From the NCBI GenBank assembly GCA_910588495.1, contig CAJUPU010000033.1, positions 1 through 35,893 on the forward strand: a DNA stretch of 35,893 nucleotides. The letters run 5' to 3'. This DNA comes from an uncultured Oscillospiraceae bacterium (lineage in GTDB: Bacteria; Bacillota; Clostridia; Oscillospirales; Oscillospiraceae). The first letter of the stretch is position 1; each line of letters starts with the position of its first letter. Shown here piece after piece: positions 1-7,316 of the stretch. The notes beneath the pieces are model-generated. The model made no database searches and had not been told where the DNA came from. It saw only the letters and a program-made list of their open reading frames with translations. The translations under genes and the position numbers were made by a program.

Positions 1-117
1 ATCGGGGCTATACCGCCTAATCTGAAATTACTTCCCTCTAACCGTAAACATTTAAGATCTCAAGGCTTTTTCTGCGGGCGCAGGTCCTCTCGCCGTCTTG
101 AGCGGGCGCTTTTCGGC

Positions 118-1053
118 TCAGTGTTCTGCCGGTGCTCTGCCCGGCGGCAGCTCCTGCTGGAACCGCCGCCGGAACTCCGTGGGAGAGACGCCGATGATCT
201 GGGTAAAGACCCGCGAAAAGTAGTTGGGATCGTTGAAGCCCACCCGGGAGGCGATCTCGGCTACGCTCTCGTTGGACAGCAGCAGATGGTTTTTGGCCAG
301 CTCCATGCGGACCTTGTTGACGTACACGTTGATATTCACCCCGGTCCGGCGCTTGAAAATGCGGCTGAGGTAGGATTCGCTGCAATGGCAGAACCGGGCC
401 AGGGCGGCCACGGAGATGTGGCTGCCCGAATTCAGGCGGATATACTCCATGGCGTGGCTGAGGATGGTGTCCTCGCCGGAGGTGAGATAGCCGCGGACGG
501 CGGCGGGGGCGCTGTGGGTGGTCTGCAAAATGGTATAGGTCTGCCCCAGATACTCCGCCAGCAGCTCCAGGCCGATGAGCATACTGTCCACATCCACATC
601 GGCGGTCTGCACCCCCTCGCGGTACAGCGCCAGCGCCTCCCGGCAGTCCAGGGCGGGGGCGTGGCGGCAGGCCCTGCCCATGCGGGCCTGGGTCCGGCGC
701 TCATCGGCCTGGAAAAAACCGGCGTTGAGGCAGCCGATGAGCACATCGCCGCTGTAGATGGGCACCACGTACTCCCCCAGTCCGGCGTGGCACAGGCCGA
801 AATAGGGCTTTCGGGTGGTCTTGCATTTGTTGTACATCCGGCGGATCATGGACAGGCACACCCGGTAGTGCTCTTGGGTGGACTTCATGTACATGCAGAA
901 CACGTTGGTGTGGGCCAGAAAGGGGCGCAGGGCCTCGTCCAGCGCCTTGTTGATGGGGATGAAGCCGCAGAAGTCCTTGATGCAGATCTGGACGTTGTGC
1001 CGGTCGTGGAGATATGAGAGATAGTCTCTGATCTTTTCGTAGGAACCGGTCAT
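118..1053 (-). CDS. AraC-family transcriptional regulator with N-terminal PocR-type sensor domain
   Basis: A 311-residue regulator. Residues about 20-165 look like the PocR ligand-binding domain: a Cys-containing segment around residues 66-77, then a stretch near residues 84-115 reading GLCHAGLGEYVVPI followed by a glycine-rich strand, as in that family. Residues about 200-300 are a two-helix-turn-helix AraC DNA-binding domain, with the usual VAEIASRVGFNDPNYFSRVF second helix pair and a GVSPTEFRR end. The start ATG at 1053 has a strong ribosome site (AGGAGGGG) about 6 bases upstream. It diverges from the oxidoreductase/ABC operon at 1347, so the likely job is activating that operon in response to a small ligand; the ligand is not readable here. 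PocR domains in known proteins bind small diols or related metabolites. Domain calls are firm, the target is inferred. Confidence 0.9.
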   Translation of the reverse strand: MTGSYEKIRDYLSYLHDRHNVQICIKDFCGFIPINKALDEALRPFLAHTNVFCMYMKSTQEHYRVCLSMIRRMYNKCKTTRKPYFGLCHAGLGEYVVPIYSGDVLIGCLNAGFFQADERRTQARMGRACRHAPALDCREALALYREGVQTADVDVDSMLIGLELLAEYLGQTYTILQTTHSAPAAVRGYLTSGEDTILSHAMEYIRLNSGSHISVAALARFCHCSESYLSRIFKRRTGVNINVYVNKVRMELAKNHLLLSNESVAEIASRVGFNDPNYFSRVFTQIIGVSPTEFRRRFQQELPPGRAPAEH

Positions 1054-1091
1054 GAGTTTCCCCTCCTGTTTCGGATATCCTTCCAGATCAC

Positions 1092-1120
1092 ACCTTACGC
1101 CTGACCGCCGGAAAAGTCAA
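1092..1120 (-). promoter_or_regulatory. Probable promoter of the AraC-type regulator
   Basis: On the minus strand a TTGACT -35 (1115-1120) is followed after 17 bases by TAAGGT (1092-1097), about 40 bases upstream of the regulator's start codon. The -35 is good, the -10 is weak (3 of 6), so the call rests mainly on position and spacing. Confidence 0.4.
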
Positions 1121-1131
1121 TACTAGTGCAG

Positions 1132-1158
1132 AATAATCCAGATACTGTGTGGATTATT
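1132..1158. promoter_or_regulatory. Perfect 9-9-9 inverted repeat, candidate operator
   Basis: AATAATCCA (1132-1140) and TGGATTATT (1150-1158) form a perfect inverted repeat with a 9-base centre, in an AT-rich island. It ends two bases before the -35 of the rightward promoter, the position expected for an activator site. AraC proteins usually bind direct repeats, so the binder could be the PocR/AraC protein or something else. Confidence 0.55.
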
Positions 1159-1160
1159 TA

Positions 1161-1189
1161 TTGCAAAGGGGACGCTCTCCTGCTATGAT
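1161..1189 (+). promoter_or_regulatory. Promoter of the oxidoreductase/ABC operon
   Basis: TTGCAA (1161-1166), a 17-base spacer and TATGAT (1184-1189) preceded by an extended -10 TGC. This is the best promoter in the divergent gap and would leave a leader of about 150 bases before the ATG at 1347. The leader (1196-1346) is AT-rich; no riboswitch fold was recognised. Confidence 0.65.
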
Positions 1190-1346
1190 TTAGGCAGAAA
1201 AGACATACAGCCTAAAAAATGGCAGGACAATTTATTTATTTTTTCATTTTATGCCGCAAAGCATGGACTGCTGATTGGTATATCTTGAAAAATCCGCATA
1301 GCATAGGTTCAAAATATTGAAGATTCATTGTGAGGCAGGTGATACC

Positions 1347-3521
1347 ATGAGGGAAGTGACCGCGGAATTGGCCGTCGTCGGCGCGGGGCCCGCCGGGGTG
1401 TGCGCGGCGCTGGCCGCGGCGCGGCTGGGGGTGCGCACCGTGCTCATCGGGAACCGCCCGGTGCTGGGGGGCAATTCCAGCAGTGAGATACGGGTCTGGA
1501 CCCGGGGAGCCGCCGGGGCGGGCAGCCTCTTCGCGGAGGAGATGGGGGTCTGGGGCCGGCTGAAGCTGGAGAACCTCTACAAAAACCCGGAGGCGAACCC
1601 GATCTTTTGGGATGAGATCCTGCTGGACGCCGTGCTGGCCCAGGAAGATCTCCAGCTGTTCCTCAACACGGACGTGACGGAGGTGGAGCTGGAGGGGCGC
1701 CGGATCGCCTCTGTATCCGGCGCCCAGCAGGGCACCGAGGCCAGACTGCGCTTCCGGGCCGATTATTTCGTAGACGCCACCGGGGACGGGACCATCGGTG
1801 CGAAGGCGGGGCTTGCCTACCGCAGGGGGTCCCAGCGGGTCGCCGGCGGCGGGCCGGAGACGGATGGGGAGCTGCTGGGCAGCTCCATCCTGTACTACAC
1901 CAGAAGGGAGGACCACCCCGTCCGCTTCATCCCCCCCGCCTATGCCTACGGGATGGAGGAGGTGGAGCGGCTCGTCGGAACCGGAGGCCGGGTGGTCAGC
2001 GAGCGGCTCAGCGGCAGCGACTGCTGGTGGTTCGAGTACGGGGGGGCCCGGGACACCATCTCCGCCGCCCAGGATATCGCCATCGAGCTGAAGCGGCTGG
2101 TGCTGGGCGTGTGGAACTACATCAAAAACAGCGGAAAGTTCGACGCGGACTGCTGTACCCTGGACTGGATCGGCAGCCTCCCCGGCAAGCGGGAGAGCCG
2201 CCGGATGGAGACGGAATACCTCCTGACCCGGGAGGACCTGCTGGAGGGACGGCAGTTCCCCGACGGGGCCTTCTACGGCGGCTGGTACATGGACCTCCAC
2301 CCCGCCGGGGGCATCCTGGACTCCCAGGCGGACAGCTGCATCCAGATCCCCGTCCACGTCTATCAGATCCCCCTGCGGTGCCTCTACCAGAGGGAGGTGC
2401 CCAATCTGCTGTTCGCCGGGCGGAACATCGGCACGGAGCGGGACGCCTTCGCCTCCAGCCGCATCATGAACACCTGCGCTTTGTCCGGCCAGGCTGCGGG
2501 CACTTTGGCGGCGGCCTGCGTTATCCGGGGGCGGCCCCCGGCGGAGCTGTCCCCCGCCGAGATCGAGGAGATCCGCCAGACCCTTCTCCGGGAGGATATG
2601 TTCATCCCCGGTGTGGGCGCTGAGGACGGGGGCGACCTGGCCCGGCGGGCGAGGATCTGGGCCAGCAGCGCCCACGACGGCCAGACCGGGGCGCTTGACG
2701 GCGGTTTGGAGCTGACAGACGGCGCCTTCGCCGTATTCCCCGGCGTGATCGGGGGACGGGCCGTCCTCACCCTCCGCAGCGAAACAGCCGCGCGGCTGAC
2801 GGGCGAGCTCCAATCCGCCATGCTGCCCAGCCGCTTTCTGGCGGGCCGGGATGAGGGGCGCTTTGCCTGGGATCTGGAGGCAGGGGAACAGCGGGTGGAG
2901 CTGACGGTGCCGGAGGGCTGCGGCGGGCGGTTCTGCGTCCTGCGGTTCGACGACGCCCCCGGCGTCTCCCTGGCCCTGACGGCGGAGGGCCGGACCGGCT
3001 TTCTGTGCGGCCGGGAGCGCAGGCCGGAATATGCGTTCCCCGCGGTCCAGTACCGCCCGGAGGACGGGGGGGAGCTGTACGCCCCCCGGCAGGTCGTGAG
3101 CGGCTGCTCCCGGCCCTGGGGCCAGCCCAACCAGTGGTGCGCCGCTCCGTCCGACTGGGACCCCTGGCTCCGGCTGGACTGGCCCGCCCCCGCCGCCATC
3201 GGGGAGCTGCGGCTGTACCTGGACCCGGACCTGACCATGGAGCTGCCCAGCAGCCGGGCCCAGCACTGGGAGGAGAGCCACCACTACGCCCCCCGGACCG
3301 GGATGCCGCCCCGGCTGGCCAGATCGATCCAGGCGGAGATACTGGACGGGGACGGGACCTGGCGGACGGTGTGGAGCACCGGGGAAAACCGCCAGCGGCT
3401 GGTGGTGGTCCGGCTCCCCGCGCCGGTGGAGACAGCGGCCCTCCGGCTGCGCTTCCCCGAGACCTGGGGGGGCTGGGCCCCCGCAGTCTACGAGGTGCGG
3501 GCCTACGGGCCAGCGGACTGA
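1347..3521 (+). CDS. FAD-dependent oxidoreductase (FAD_oxidored family) with C-terminal beta-sandwich region
   Basis: A 724-residue flavoprotein. A Rossmann GAGPAG motif (residues 12-17) opens the FAD domain. LGGNSSSEIRVW near residues 40-51, DATGDGTIGAKAGL, and NLLFAGRNIG (about 353-362) followed by a DAFASSRIMNTCALSGQAAG stretch are hallmarks of the FAD_oxidored family. After residue about 450 the protein leaves the flavin fold; residues about 590-720 (WLRLDWPAPAAIGELRLYL and on) resemble a discoidin-like carbohydrate-binding sandwich. No signal peptide is seen, so it should be cytoplasmic. ATG 1347 was chosen over an upstream in-frame TTG at 1317 because GAGGCAGG lies 7 bases before it. 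It is first in an operon with a sugar-type ABC importer, suggesting that it oxidises or reduces the imported saccharide or a derivative; the substrate is unknown. Some relatives carry unreliable names such as xanthan lyase. Confidence 0.85.
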   Translation: MREVTAELAVVGAGPAGVCAALAAARLGVRTVLIGNRPVLGGNSSSEIRVWTRGAAGAGSLFAEEMGVWGRLKLENLYKNPEANPIFWDEILLDAVLAQEDLQLFLNTDVTEVELEGRRIASVSGAQQGTEARLRFRADYFVDATGDGTIGAKAGLAYRRGSQRVAGGGPETDGELLGSSILYYTRREDHPVRFIPPAYAYGMEEVERLVGTGGRVVSERLSGSDCWWFEYGGARDTISAAQDIAIELKRLVLGVWNYIKNSGKFDADCCTLDWIGSLPGKRESRRMETEYLLTREDLLEGRQFPDGAFYGGWYMDLHPAGGILDSQADSCIQIPVHVYQIPLRCLYQREVPNLLFAGRNIGTERDAFASSRIMNTCALSGQAAGTLAAACVIRGRPPAELSPAEIEEIRQTLLREDMFIPGVGAEDGGDLARRARIWASSAHDGQTGALDGGLELTDGAFAVFPGVIGGRAVLTLRSETAARLTGELQSAMLPSRFLAGRDEGRFAWDLEAGEQRVELTVPEGCGGRFCVLRFDDAPGVSLALTAEGRTGFLCGRERRPEYAFPAVQYRPEDGGELYAPRQVVSGCSRPWGQPNQWCAAPSDWDPWLRLDWPAPAAIGELRLYLDPDLTMELPSSRAQHWEESHHYAPRTGMPPRLARSIQAEILDGDGTWRTVWSTGENRQRLVVVRLPAPVETAALRLRFPETWGGWAPAVYEVRAYGPAD

Positions 3522-3528
3522 GGTACTT

Positions 3529-3690
3529 AGAGCCTGCTTCATATCTCTCAAAACGCCATCTGCCGGATCTTTTCCCGCCATGCCTCGTTGGGATCTCTTG
3601 AAATAAACACGATTATTCCTGCGAGATCCCGCCTCGCCTGACGGGAAGATCTCTCGTCGATTGGCATTCTTGAGATATGAAGCGGGCTCT
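3529..3690. repeat. 162-bp palindromic hairpin element, copy 1
   Basis: The two halves are almost complementary over the whole length: the outer arm AGAGCCTGCTTCATATCTC (3529-3547) pairs with 3672-3690, a middle arm GATCTTTTCCCG pairs with CGGGAAGATC, and the inner arm GGGATCTC (3590-3597) pairs with GAGATCCC (3623-3630). The apical loop contains TTGAAATAAAC and ATTATTCCTGC. It fills the gap between the oxidoreductase and the binding-protein gene. A second copy lies at 5076-5237. It could be a MITE-like intergenic palindrome or a structured mRNA element. Confidence 0.85.
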
Positions 3691-3746
3691 TGTGGCGGAA
3701 ACCGAGACCCATATCCATCAACATCAAATCGAAAGGAAGAATGAAC

Positions 3747-5075
3747 ATGAAACTGCGGAAACTCTTTGCGGTGCTCCTTGCGGGCGCCATGTCCCTGTCC
3801 CTGCTGGCCGGGTGCGGCAGCGGCGACACCCCGCCCGCCGCCAGTCAGGGCGGAACGCCGGACAGTTCCCAGGCCCCGGAGGGCTCCACCCCGCCGGAGG
3901 GGGGCACCGAGATCGTCTGGGCCGGATGGTCCGGCGAGGAGGAGGCCAGCAAGGCCATCTTCCAGCGCATGATGGAGACCTATGAAAAGGCCAGCGGAAA
4001 CAGCGTGACCTGGGTGGGCTGGACCTGGGCGGACACCGCCCAGCAGCTGCTGATCCGCACCCAGGGCAAGGAGCAGCTGGACCTGGCCCAGACGGACATC
4101 GGCATCTTCAACACCGTGGCCGCCGCCGGGGTGCTGGCCGACTGGAACGACATCCTGGGCAAGGACTTCATGGACGCCACCTTCGAGCAGTCCGCCCTCA
4201 GCGTGGGCAGCATCGACGGCAAGCAGCTGGGAATGCCCTGGAGCATGGCCTCCATCACCATGGTGTATAACCCGGAGATCCTCTCCGCCGCGGGCTGGGA
4301 CAAGGTCCCCGCCACCATCGCCGAATTCGAGCAGTGCCTGGCCGACATCAAGGCCGCCGACCCCGACGTGGTGCCCTACGCCGTGTCCACCAAGGACGCC
4401 ACCTGCGCCGGCGACTTCATGCCCTGGCTGTGGACCTTCGGCGGCGCCATCTTCAACGAGGACGGCAGCGTGGCGCTGAACAGCGAGGCCGCCGTGGCCT
4501 GCGTCCAGTGGTATCAGGGCCTGATGGAGAAGGGCTGCATCGCCATGGACACCGGCCGGGGCGAGGCCCGCCAGCTCTTCGCCCAGGGCAAGGTGGCCTT
4601 CTATGACGACGCGGTGGTGGCCAAGGGCCAGGCGGTGAACAACGGCGTGGCGCCTGAGGACGTGGTGAACGTGTGCTCCGCCATGCCCCGCCCGGTGCTG
4701 AAGCAGGGCGACGCGCCCCAGTCCACCATGTGGGGCCATATGCTGGTGGCTTTCAAGGACTCCGCCCACCAGGCCGAGGCCGCCGAGCTGGCCAAGACCC
4801 TCATCAGCGACGAGGTGGCCCTGGACTACTTCGAGAACAACGGCATGCCCCCGGTGACCAAGAGCGCCGCCGGTCTGGACCAGGTGAAAAACGACGCCTA
4901 TCTCAACGGCTTTTTGAGCTCCACCGCCACCGCCCGCCTGGAGGAGACCGCCCGCATGACCAACGCCAGCGAGATCAAGACCGTCATCACCGAAGAGCTG
5001 CAATACGCCCTGCTGGGCCAAAAGACCGCCGAGCAGTGCGTGGCCGACATGGCCGCCCGGCTGGAGGCGCTGTAA
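3747..5075 (+). CDS. ABC transporter solute-binding lipoprotein (family 1, sugar type)
   Basis: A 442-residue extracellular binding protein. It starts with a lipoprotein signal: basic KLRK, a hydrophobic stretch, and the lipobox LAGC with the lipidated Cys at residue 23. A Pro/Ser/Gly-rich tether (about 24-52) leads into a family 1 solute-binding fold (EIVWAGWSGEEEA, later LGMPWSMASITMVYNPEIL and LWTFGGAIFNEDGS, typical of sugar-binding proteins). It captures the substrate outside the membrane for the two permeases downstream. The chosen ATG (3747) has AGGA 9 bases upstream; an ATG at 3741 would add two residues. It is separated from its neighbours on both sides by matching 162-bp hairpins, which may uncouple its expression level from theirs. 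The substrate is probably an oligosaccharide, by family. Confidence 0.9.
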   Translation: MKLRKLFAVLLAGAMSLSLLAGCGSGDTPPAASQGGTPDSSQAPEGSTPPEGGTEIVWAGWSGEEEASKAIFQRMMETYEKASGNSVTWVGWTWADTAQQLLIRTQGKEQLDLAQTDIGIFNTVAAAGVLADWNDILGKDFMDATFEQSALSVGSIDGKQLGMPWSMASITMVYNPEILSAAGWDKVPATIAEFEQCLADIKAADPDVVPYAVSTKDATCAGDFMPWLWTFGGAIFNEDGSVALNSEAAVACVQWYQGLMEKGCIAMDTGRGEARQLFAQGKVAFYDDAVVAKGQAVNNGVAPEDVVNVCSAMPRPVLKQGDAPQSTMWGHMLVAFKDSAHQAEAAELAKTLISDEVALDYFENNGMPPVTKSAAGLDQVKNDAYLNGFLSSTATARLEETARMTNASEIKTVITEELQYALLGQKTAEQCVADMAARLEAL

Positions 5076-5237
5076 GAACCTGTATCCACAACCTCGATCC
5101 ACCGTCTGGCCGGGTCTTTTCCCCACATGCGGCGTTAAATTTTCTTGAAATAAACCCAATTATTCCTGCGAAAATTTGCCTTGCCTGTGGGAAAGATCCC
5201 TCGACCATCCGGCGCTTTCGGCTGTGAATACAGGTTC
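5076..5237. repeat. 162-bp palindromic hairpin element, copy 2
   Basis: Exactly the same length and fold as the copy at 3529-3690, starting at the base after the binding-protein stop codon. The outer arm GAACCTGTATCCACA pairs with TGTGAATACAGGTTC (5223-5237); the inner arm AAATTTTC pairs with GAAAATTT. The loop is nearly the same as in copy 1, while the arms differ at many positions with compensating changes on the opposite arm. Confidence 0.85.
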
Positions 5238-5269
5238 CAAGCTCCGGCCCGGCACAGCGGTAACAAGAA

Positions 5270-5313
5270 GGAGCGGTCCCGGCATTTCCCCGCAGGCCGG
5301 GGCCGCTCCCCTT
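5270..5313 (+). terminator. Intercistronic GC-rich hairpin (possible attenuator)
   Basis: A 14-bp stem (5270-5283 with 5296-5309, one G-T wobble) and a 12-base loop, followed by CCTTTCC, lies 45 bases upstream of the first permease. The T-tract is poor, so partial termination or 3'-end protection of the binding-protein mRNA is more likely than a full stop. Confidence 0.5.
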
Positions 5314-5354
5314 TCCGGCGGAACAGGCGCGGCTGACGCGCCAGGAGGTTTTCC

Positions 5355-6245
5355 ATGAACAAGATCAAAAACGTGGGCAGGCTCACCGACGGCCAGGTGG
5401 GCGTGGTGCTGATCCTGCCCGGTCTGGCCGTGTTCGCGGCCATCATCCTGTACCCCTTCGTAGACGCCATCCTCATGAGCTTCACCGACCGCTCCATGCT
5501 GTATCCGGAATTCCACTGGGTCCGGCTGGAGAACTACGCGAAGGTCTTTTGGGACCCCTATTTCGGCAAGACCCTGGCGACCACCGCTCTGTTCGTGCTG
5601 GGGAGCACCGTTTTGCCCTATGTGCTGGGCATGATCTGGGCCATCCTGCTGGACCAGGGCTTCCGGGGAGCGGAGCTGCTGCGGGGAGTCACCCTGGTGA
5701 ACTGGATCATCCCCGGCACGGCCATCGGCTTTTTGTGGAGCTGGATCTTCAACGGCCAGTACGGCATCCTCAACAGCATCCTCCAGGGGCTGGGGATCCT
5801 GGAGACCGGGATCCCCTGGCTGGGCCAGACCGGCACCGCCCTTTTGTGCGTGGTGGTGGCCCGCACCTGGCAGATGCTGCCCTGGTACATGGCCTTTCTC
5901 CTGGGCGGCCTGCAAAGCGTCCCCCGGGACCAGATCGAGGCCGCCCATGTGGACGGCTCCAACAACTGGCAGACCTTCTGCCACGTGATCCTGCCCGGGA
6001 TGCGGCAGACCGCCTTTTTGGTGTTCATCCTGGGGCTCATCGGAAACCTCCAGCACTTCGACCTGCCCTGGACCATGGCCCAGGGCGGCCCCGCCCGGGC
6101 CACCACCACCCTGTCCATCGAGGTGTACGCCACCGCGTTCAAAAACTGGAACATGGGCAAGGCGGCCACCATCGGCACCATCTGGGCGGTGCTGCTGGCC
6201 TGCTTCAGCTTCGTCTATCTGCGCCGGGTCAACGACTCCGAATGA
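5355..6245 (+). CDS. ABC transporter permease, MalF/UgpA-like
   Basis: A 296-residue integral membrane permease with six predicted hydrophobic segments; the first is at about residues 15-38. The EAA loop that docks the ATPase starts at Glu195 (EAAHVDGSNNWQTF, then ILPG), the binding-protein-dependent inner-membrane transport signature. A strong AGGAGG precedes ATG 5355. It pairs with the permease at 6261 to form the heteromeric channel for the substrate delivered by the lipoprotein at 3747. No ATPase gene is nearby; such carbohydrate importers commonly borrow a shared MsmX/UgpC-type ATPase encoded elsewhere. Confidence 0.93.
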   Translation: MNKIKNVGRLTDGQVGVVLILPGLAVFAAIILYPFVDAILMSFTDRSMLYPEFHWVRLENYAKVFWDPYFGKTLATTALFVLGSTVLPYVLGMIWAILLDQGFRGAELLRGVTLVNWIIPGTAIGFLWSWIFNGQYGILNSILQGLGILETGIPWLGQTGTALLCVVVARTWQMLPWYMAFLLGGLQSVPRDQIEAAHVDGSNNWQTFCHVILPGMRQTAFLVFILGLIGNLQHFDLPWTMAQGGPARATTTLSIEVYATAFKNWNMGKAATIGTIWAVLLACFSFVYLRRVNDSE

Positions 6246-6260
6246 GGGAGGGGAGAGAGC

Positions 6261-7091
6261 ATGTTTCAAAAGACACGGGCGTTCCGGGCCTTTTTCTGGG
6301 TCTCGCTGATCGCGATCGGCTTCTTTGTGTTCTTCCCCCTGCTGTGGATGATCAACACGGCGCTGAAGCCCACCGACCAGACCTTCAGCAGCTACTTTTT
6401 CACCGGCCCGCTCACCTTTGACAATATCCTGCACATCCTGGCCGACGCCAAGATCATGACCTACCTGAAAAACAGCCTGATCGTCTCCTTCGGCTCCAGT
6501 TTGATGGCCACGGTGGTGTGCTCCTTCGCCGGGTACAGCTTCGCCAAATTCCGCTACCGGGGCAGGAAGTTCGTCATGGGCATGTTCATGATGAGCCAGG
6601 CGTTCCCCCAAGCCATCCTGCTGCTGTCCATCTACGCGCTGATGAACCGGCTGGGCCTGCTGGGCAGCTATTGGGCCCTGCTGATCAGCTATGTGGTGTT
6701 CACCCTGCCGGTGGGCACCTGGACCCTGAAGAGCTACTTCGACCAGATCCCCGACGCGCTGATGGAGAGCGCCAAGATCGACGGCGCGGGCCACTGGCGG
6801 ATCATGACCCGCATCATCTTTCCCATGGCGGTGCCCGGCATGATCTCCATCGCCATCTACGGCTTCGTGTGGAGCTGGAACGACCTGCTCTACTCCATGA
6901 CGCTGGTGACGGATACCTCCCGGCGGACCCTGGCCTCGGGGCTGGTGATGACCTTCCTGGGGGAGGCGTCTACCAACTGGGGGTACATGATGGCGGCGTC
7001 CATCGTGGCGGCTATCCCGGTGACCATCATCTTCGTGTTCCTCCAGCGGTATTTCATCCAGGGGCTGACCGCCGGCGCGGTGAAGGGCTGA
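6261..7091 (+). CDS. ABC transporter permease, MalG/UgpE-like
   Basis: A 276-residue partner permease. Its N-terminal segment (SLIAIGFFVFFPLLWMINTA) and the typical KPTDQTF periplasm-facing stretch are those of carbohydrate ABC permeases. The EAA motif starts at Glu169 (ESAKIDGAGHWRIMTRIIFP). It begins 15 bases after the upstream permease stop with GGGAGGGGAGAG as ribosome site, so the two are translated together. It is the last gene of the operon before the terminator at 7152. Confidence 0.93.
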   Translation: MFQKTRAFRAFFWVSLIAIGFFVFFPLLWMINTALKPTDQTFSSYFFTGPLTFDNILHILADAKIMTYLKNSLIVSFGSSLMATVVCSFAGYSFAKFRYRGRKFVMGMFMMSQAFPQAILLLSIYALMNRLGLLGSYWALLISYVVFTLPVGTWTLKSYFDQIPDALMESAKIDGAGHWRIMTRIIFPMAVPGMISIAIYGFVWSWNDLLYSMTLVTDTSRRTLASGLVMTFLGEASTNWGYMMAASIVAAIPVTIIFVFLQRYFIQGLTAGAVKG

Positions 7092-7151
7092 TGGGTGGCT
7101 GACCGCCGCGGCGCGGCAGATCCAAAAATGTATCGCTTCGACGGCAACGAG

Positions 7152-7185
7152 AAAGCAGACCTGCGGATGGCAGGTCTGCTTTTTA
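7152..7185 (+). terminator. Intrinsic terminator of the ABC operon
   Basis: A perfect 13-bp stem (7152-7164 with 7170-7182), a 5-base loop GGATG and a TTTTAT tail, 60 bases after the last permease. It is the clearest rho-independent terminator on this side of the window. Confidence 0.88.
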
Positions 7186-7220
7186 TATGGCCGCGGCCCG
7201 TAAAATCCTTGTTTCAGCAG

Positions 7221-7250
7221 TAGACGATCCGCCGCTGTGTGTGGTAAAAT
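7221..7250 (+). promoter_or_regulatory. Possible promoter of the giant surface protein gene
   Basis: TAGACG (7221-7226), 18 bases, then TAAAAT (7245-7250), in the 130-base gap before the ATG. A GAGGGA...TCCCTC hairpin (about 7265-7296) would sit in the leader just before the ribosome site GGAGGT. The -35 is weak (4 of 6). Confidence 0.35.
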
Positions 7251-7316
7251 CAAGACGATCAAACTGAGGGACTATGCGCTGGGCGCGGCTCCCTCACGAG
7301 TTTTGGAGGTCATAGC

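Noticed and set aside
1..117. Search for a gene or terminator at the left edge
   Set aside because: No supported frame continues into the edge, and the only repeated word (GCGGGCGC) is a direct, not inverted, repeat, so no hairpin is called.
3548..3829. Short minus-strand frames across both 162-bp hairpins (also 4987-5208) giving similar peptides containing AGIIxFISR
   Set aside because: The similarity comes from the shared hairpin loop. There is no ribosome site, and the changes follow base pairing, not codon positions.
1236..5159. A 1307-codon minus-strand frame opposite the oxidoreductase and binding-protein genes
   Set aside because: It spans two real plus-strand genes and a hairpin element, with Gly/His/Pro-rich content: a codon-bias shadow.
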